Shown: positions 62,753 through 64,000 of the stretch, in pieces
Layout: every line of letters begins with the position of its first letter
How positions within the stretch are numbered: position 1 is the stretch's first letter
Origin: JAJFHI01 sp050633705
GTDB lineage: Bacteria > Pseudomonadota > Alphaproteobacteria > Rhizobiales > Hyphomicrobiaceae
Reading direction: 5' to 3'
DNA length: 64,000 nt
Assembly (NCBI GenBank): GCA_050633705.1
Contig: JBOEGZ010000001.1
Coordinates: forward strand, 124,001 to 188,000
Notes under the pieces: model-generated
The model's input: the letters and a program-made list of their open reading frames with translations, nothing else
Databases searched by the model: none
Told to the model about the DNA's origin: nothing
Position numbers and translations under genes: made by a program

Positions 62753-63409
62753 ATGCGCGATCCGGTAGCTAACTCTACTCCGATGACTAGTTCGTTCTGG
62801 CCAACGATTATTGAGCAAACCAACCGTGGTGAGCGTGGTTATGATTTGCCATCGCGTCTGCTGAAAGATCGCATCATCTTCGTCACTGGTGTGGTGGAAG
62901 ATCAAATGGCGGCGTCGATTTGCATGCAGTTGTTGTACTGCGAATCTGAAAACCCGACCAAAGAAGTCTCGATGTACATCAATTCTCCAGGTGGCGTCGT
63001 GACTGCTGGGATGGCGATTTACGACACAATGCAGTTCATCAAACCGCCAATTGCAACGCTGTGCATTGGTCAGGCGGCGTCGATGGGGTCGTTGCTGTTG
63101 TGTGCAGGTGCAAAGGGCATGCGCTATGCGTTGCCAAATGCGCGGATCATGGTGCACCAGCCATCTGGTGGCTTTTCTGGTCAAGCGTCAGATATCGAGC
63201 GTCACGCCCAAGATATCATCAAGATGAAGCGCCGCTTGAATGAAGTTTACGTCAAGCACACCGGTCAACCATACGAAAAAGTCGAAAACACACTTGATCG
63301 CGACCATTTTATGTCTGCTGAAGAATCGAAAGAATTTGGCTTGATCGACAAGGTGTTAACCAGTCGCGACGAGGTTTCAGGCCCCAGCGATGACGCCAAG
63401 TCGTCATAA
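62753..63409 (+). CDS. clpP: ATP-dependent Clp protease proteolytic subunit
   Basis: The 218-residue serine protease forms two stacked rings that degrade proteins unfolded by ClpX or ClpA. The catalytic triad is visible: Ser110 in CIGQAASMGS, His135 in IMVHQPSGG and Asp184 in LDRDHFMS. The N-terminal stretch RDPVANSTPMTSSFWPTIIEQTNRGERGYD may include a short propeptide. The ATG at 62753 is the first good start; another lies 10 codons later. In most relatives clpX follows directly, but no clpX is seen in the remaining 590 bases. Confidence 0.97.
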   Translation: MRDPVANSTPMTSSFWPTIIEQTNRGERGYDLPSRLLKDRIIFVTGVVEDQMAASICMQLLYCESENPTKEVSMYINSPGGVVTAGMAIYDTMQFIKPPIATLCIGQAASMGSLLLCAGAKGMRYALPNARIMVHQPSGGFSGQASDIERHAQDIIKMKRRLNEVYVKHTGQPYEKVENTLDRDHFMSAEESKEFGLIDKVLTSRDEVSGPSDDAKSS

Positions 63410-64000
63410 ACGTTGAGCGTCCGATAGAGAGGCGAACGGTGGCTCATCGCATGGCGTTCGGTCTCGAATTCTCGCCATGGGTGCGATTTGCTGTGAAGAA
63501 CCGAGTTTGATGCAGGCCAGATCAGGTGTCTAAATCTTGCACCGTTTTCATACCTTACCTGGTATGTTTTGCTCAGGAGGGCGCAGTATTTTGGCGGTGA
63601 TGGGTGGGTGGTGATCGCTCTGCGCTTTGCCAGCGTTTGCCGCCAGAACGCTGCTGATCGGGTTGAAATCATCGTGTTGGCAGAACAATTGCTTAGAATT
63701 GGCGATGCTGACGCGCAAAAGAGGTGGTGCAAACCCGGCCAACATTCAGCGGATTTGGCAACCTCTAGTGGTCAGGCCAGGGAGTTTGGGTCCAATTGAG
63801 GACAATTTAACAGGCCATTCTAGGTCTTGTGGTGAGGTGAAAATGGACGATATACAACGTAGAGCTGCCTGATAATGGCGAAAATAGCAGTCATGTTGTA
63901 TTCGAGCCCTCAAAAATTGACCGAAAGGCTAGCTCGTTAATCCAATCTTGATCTCCAGGACACTAGCGTGTTCAGATCAGATTCTAAGTATTTACCGGAC
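63410..64000. other. Gene-poor region at the window end, 591 bases
   Basis: The stretch after clpP has no convincing gene. Short frames (for example 63627-63872) lack a ribosome binding site and resemble nothing I know. I see no hairpin terminator for clpP, no tRNA and no IS ends. The expected clpX may lie beyond the window. Confidence 0.45.

Overview
The window looks like a core chromosomal segment of an alphaproteobacterium, most likely in or near the order Hyphomicrobiales (Rhizobiales). Five things point this way: a glnB-glnA operon next to a fused NAD(P)HX repair gene, the run gyrA / coaD / two cyclophilins / queA / tgt, tig next to clpP, alphaproteobacterial families (DUF1489, DUF1134, Omp25/31-like barrel), and an SOS box of the alphaproteobacterial form GTTC-N7-GTTC. 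Base composition is near balanced by eye and similar throughout. I see no phage, insertion sequence, plasmid genes or CRISPR array. Genus cannot be decided from the sequence.

Layout. 1-2.3 kb: cut-off partner gene plus hipA toxin kinase, then a secreted fasciclin protein. 2.4-5.8 kb: a ScsB/DsbD-type thiol reductase translationally overlapping a flavoprotein oxidoreductase. 6-9.1 kb: an OhrR-like MarR regulator and two tandem exported polysaccharide deacetylases. 9.5-15.7 kb: mgtE, a GNAT enzyme, three proteins of unknown function and an isoprenylcysteine methyltransferase-like protein. 15.8-22.2 kb: YdcF-like protein, small lipoproteins and secreted proteins, DUF1489, an aminotransferase, DUF4846, and a gene-poor stretch. 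22.2-26.6 kb: glnA, glnB, nnrE-nnrD fusion, thioesterase. 26.9-36.7 kb: envelope-oriented genes (TPR protein, photolyase, two L,D-transpeptidases, DUF1134, DksA-like factor, three small cysteine-containing secreted proteins, SLATT-like membrane protein). 37-43.3 kb: uvrA, ssb with an SOS box, pentapeptide-repeat membrane protein. 43.6-47 kb: YkgJ-like protein, GST, CDF transporter, PRC-barrel protein. 47.3-55.5 kb: gyrA, TPR protein, coaD, two cyclophilins, queA-tgt. 55.5-64 kb: EamA transporter, tRNA-Lys, sulfurtransferase, cysteine synthase, Omp barrel, tRNA-Leu, tig, clpP and a gene-poor end.

Themes. Nitrogen status (PII and glutamine synthetase), DNA repair and topology (uvrA, ssb, phr, gyrA), queuosine tRNA modification (queA, tgt) and protein folding/turnover (tig, clpP, cyclophilins) are housekeeping. 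The distinctive part is envelope remodelling: paired polysaccharide deacetylases, paired L,D-transpeptidases with shared core motifs, and many small exported proteins of unknown role.

I did not find a clear new multi-gene system. The best leads are (i) a duplicated four-cysteine secreted protein family at 34.5-35.4 kb whose untranslated leader is duplicated too, (ii) an orphan SLATT-like membrane protein, (iii) an SOS box fused to a perfect 14-bp hairpin upstream of ssb, and (iv) a Tgt that has lost two of the three usual zinc cysteines. Start sites were often moved inward from the longest reading frame when a better ribosome binding site or signal peptide was visible; such choices are stated in each entry. 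Family names come from motif recognition, not from searches.
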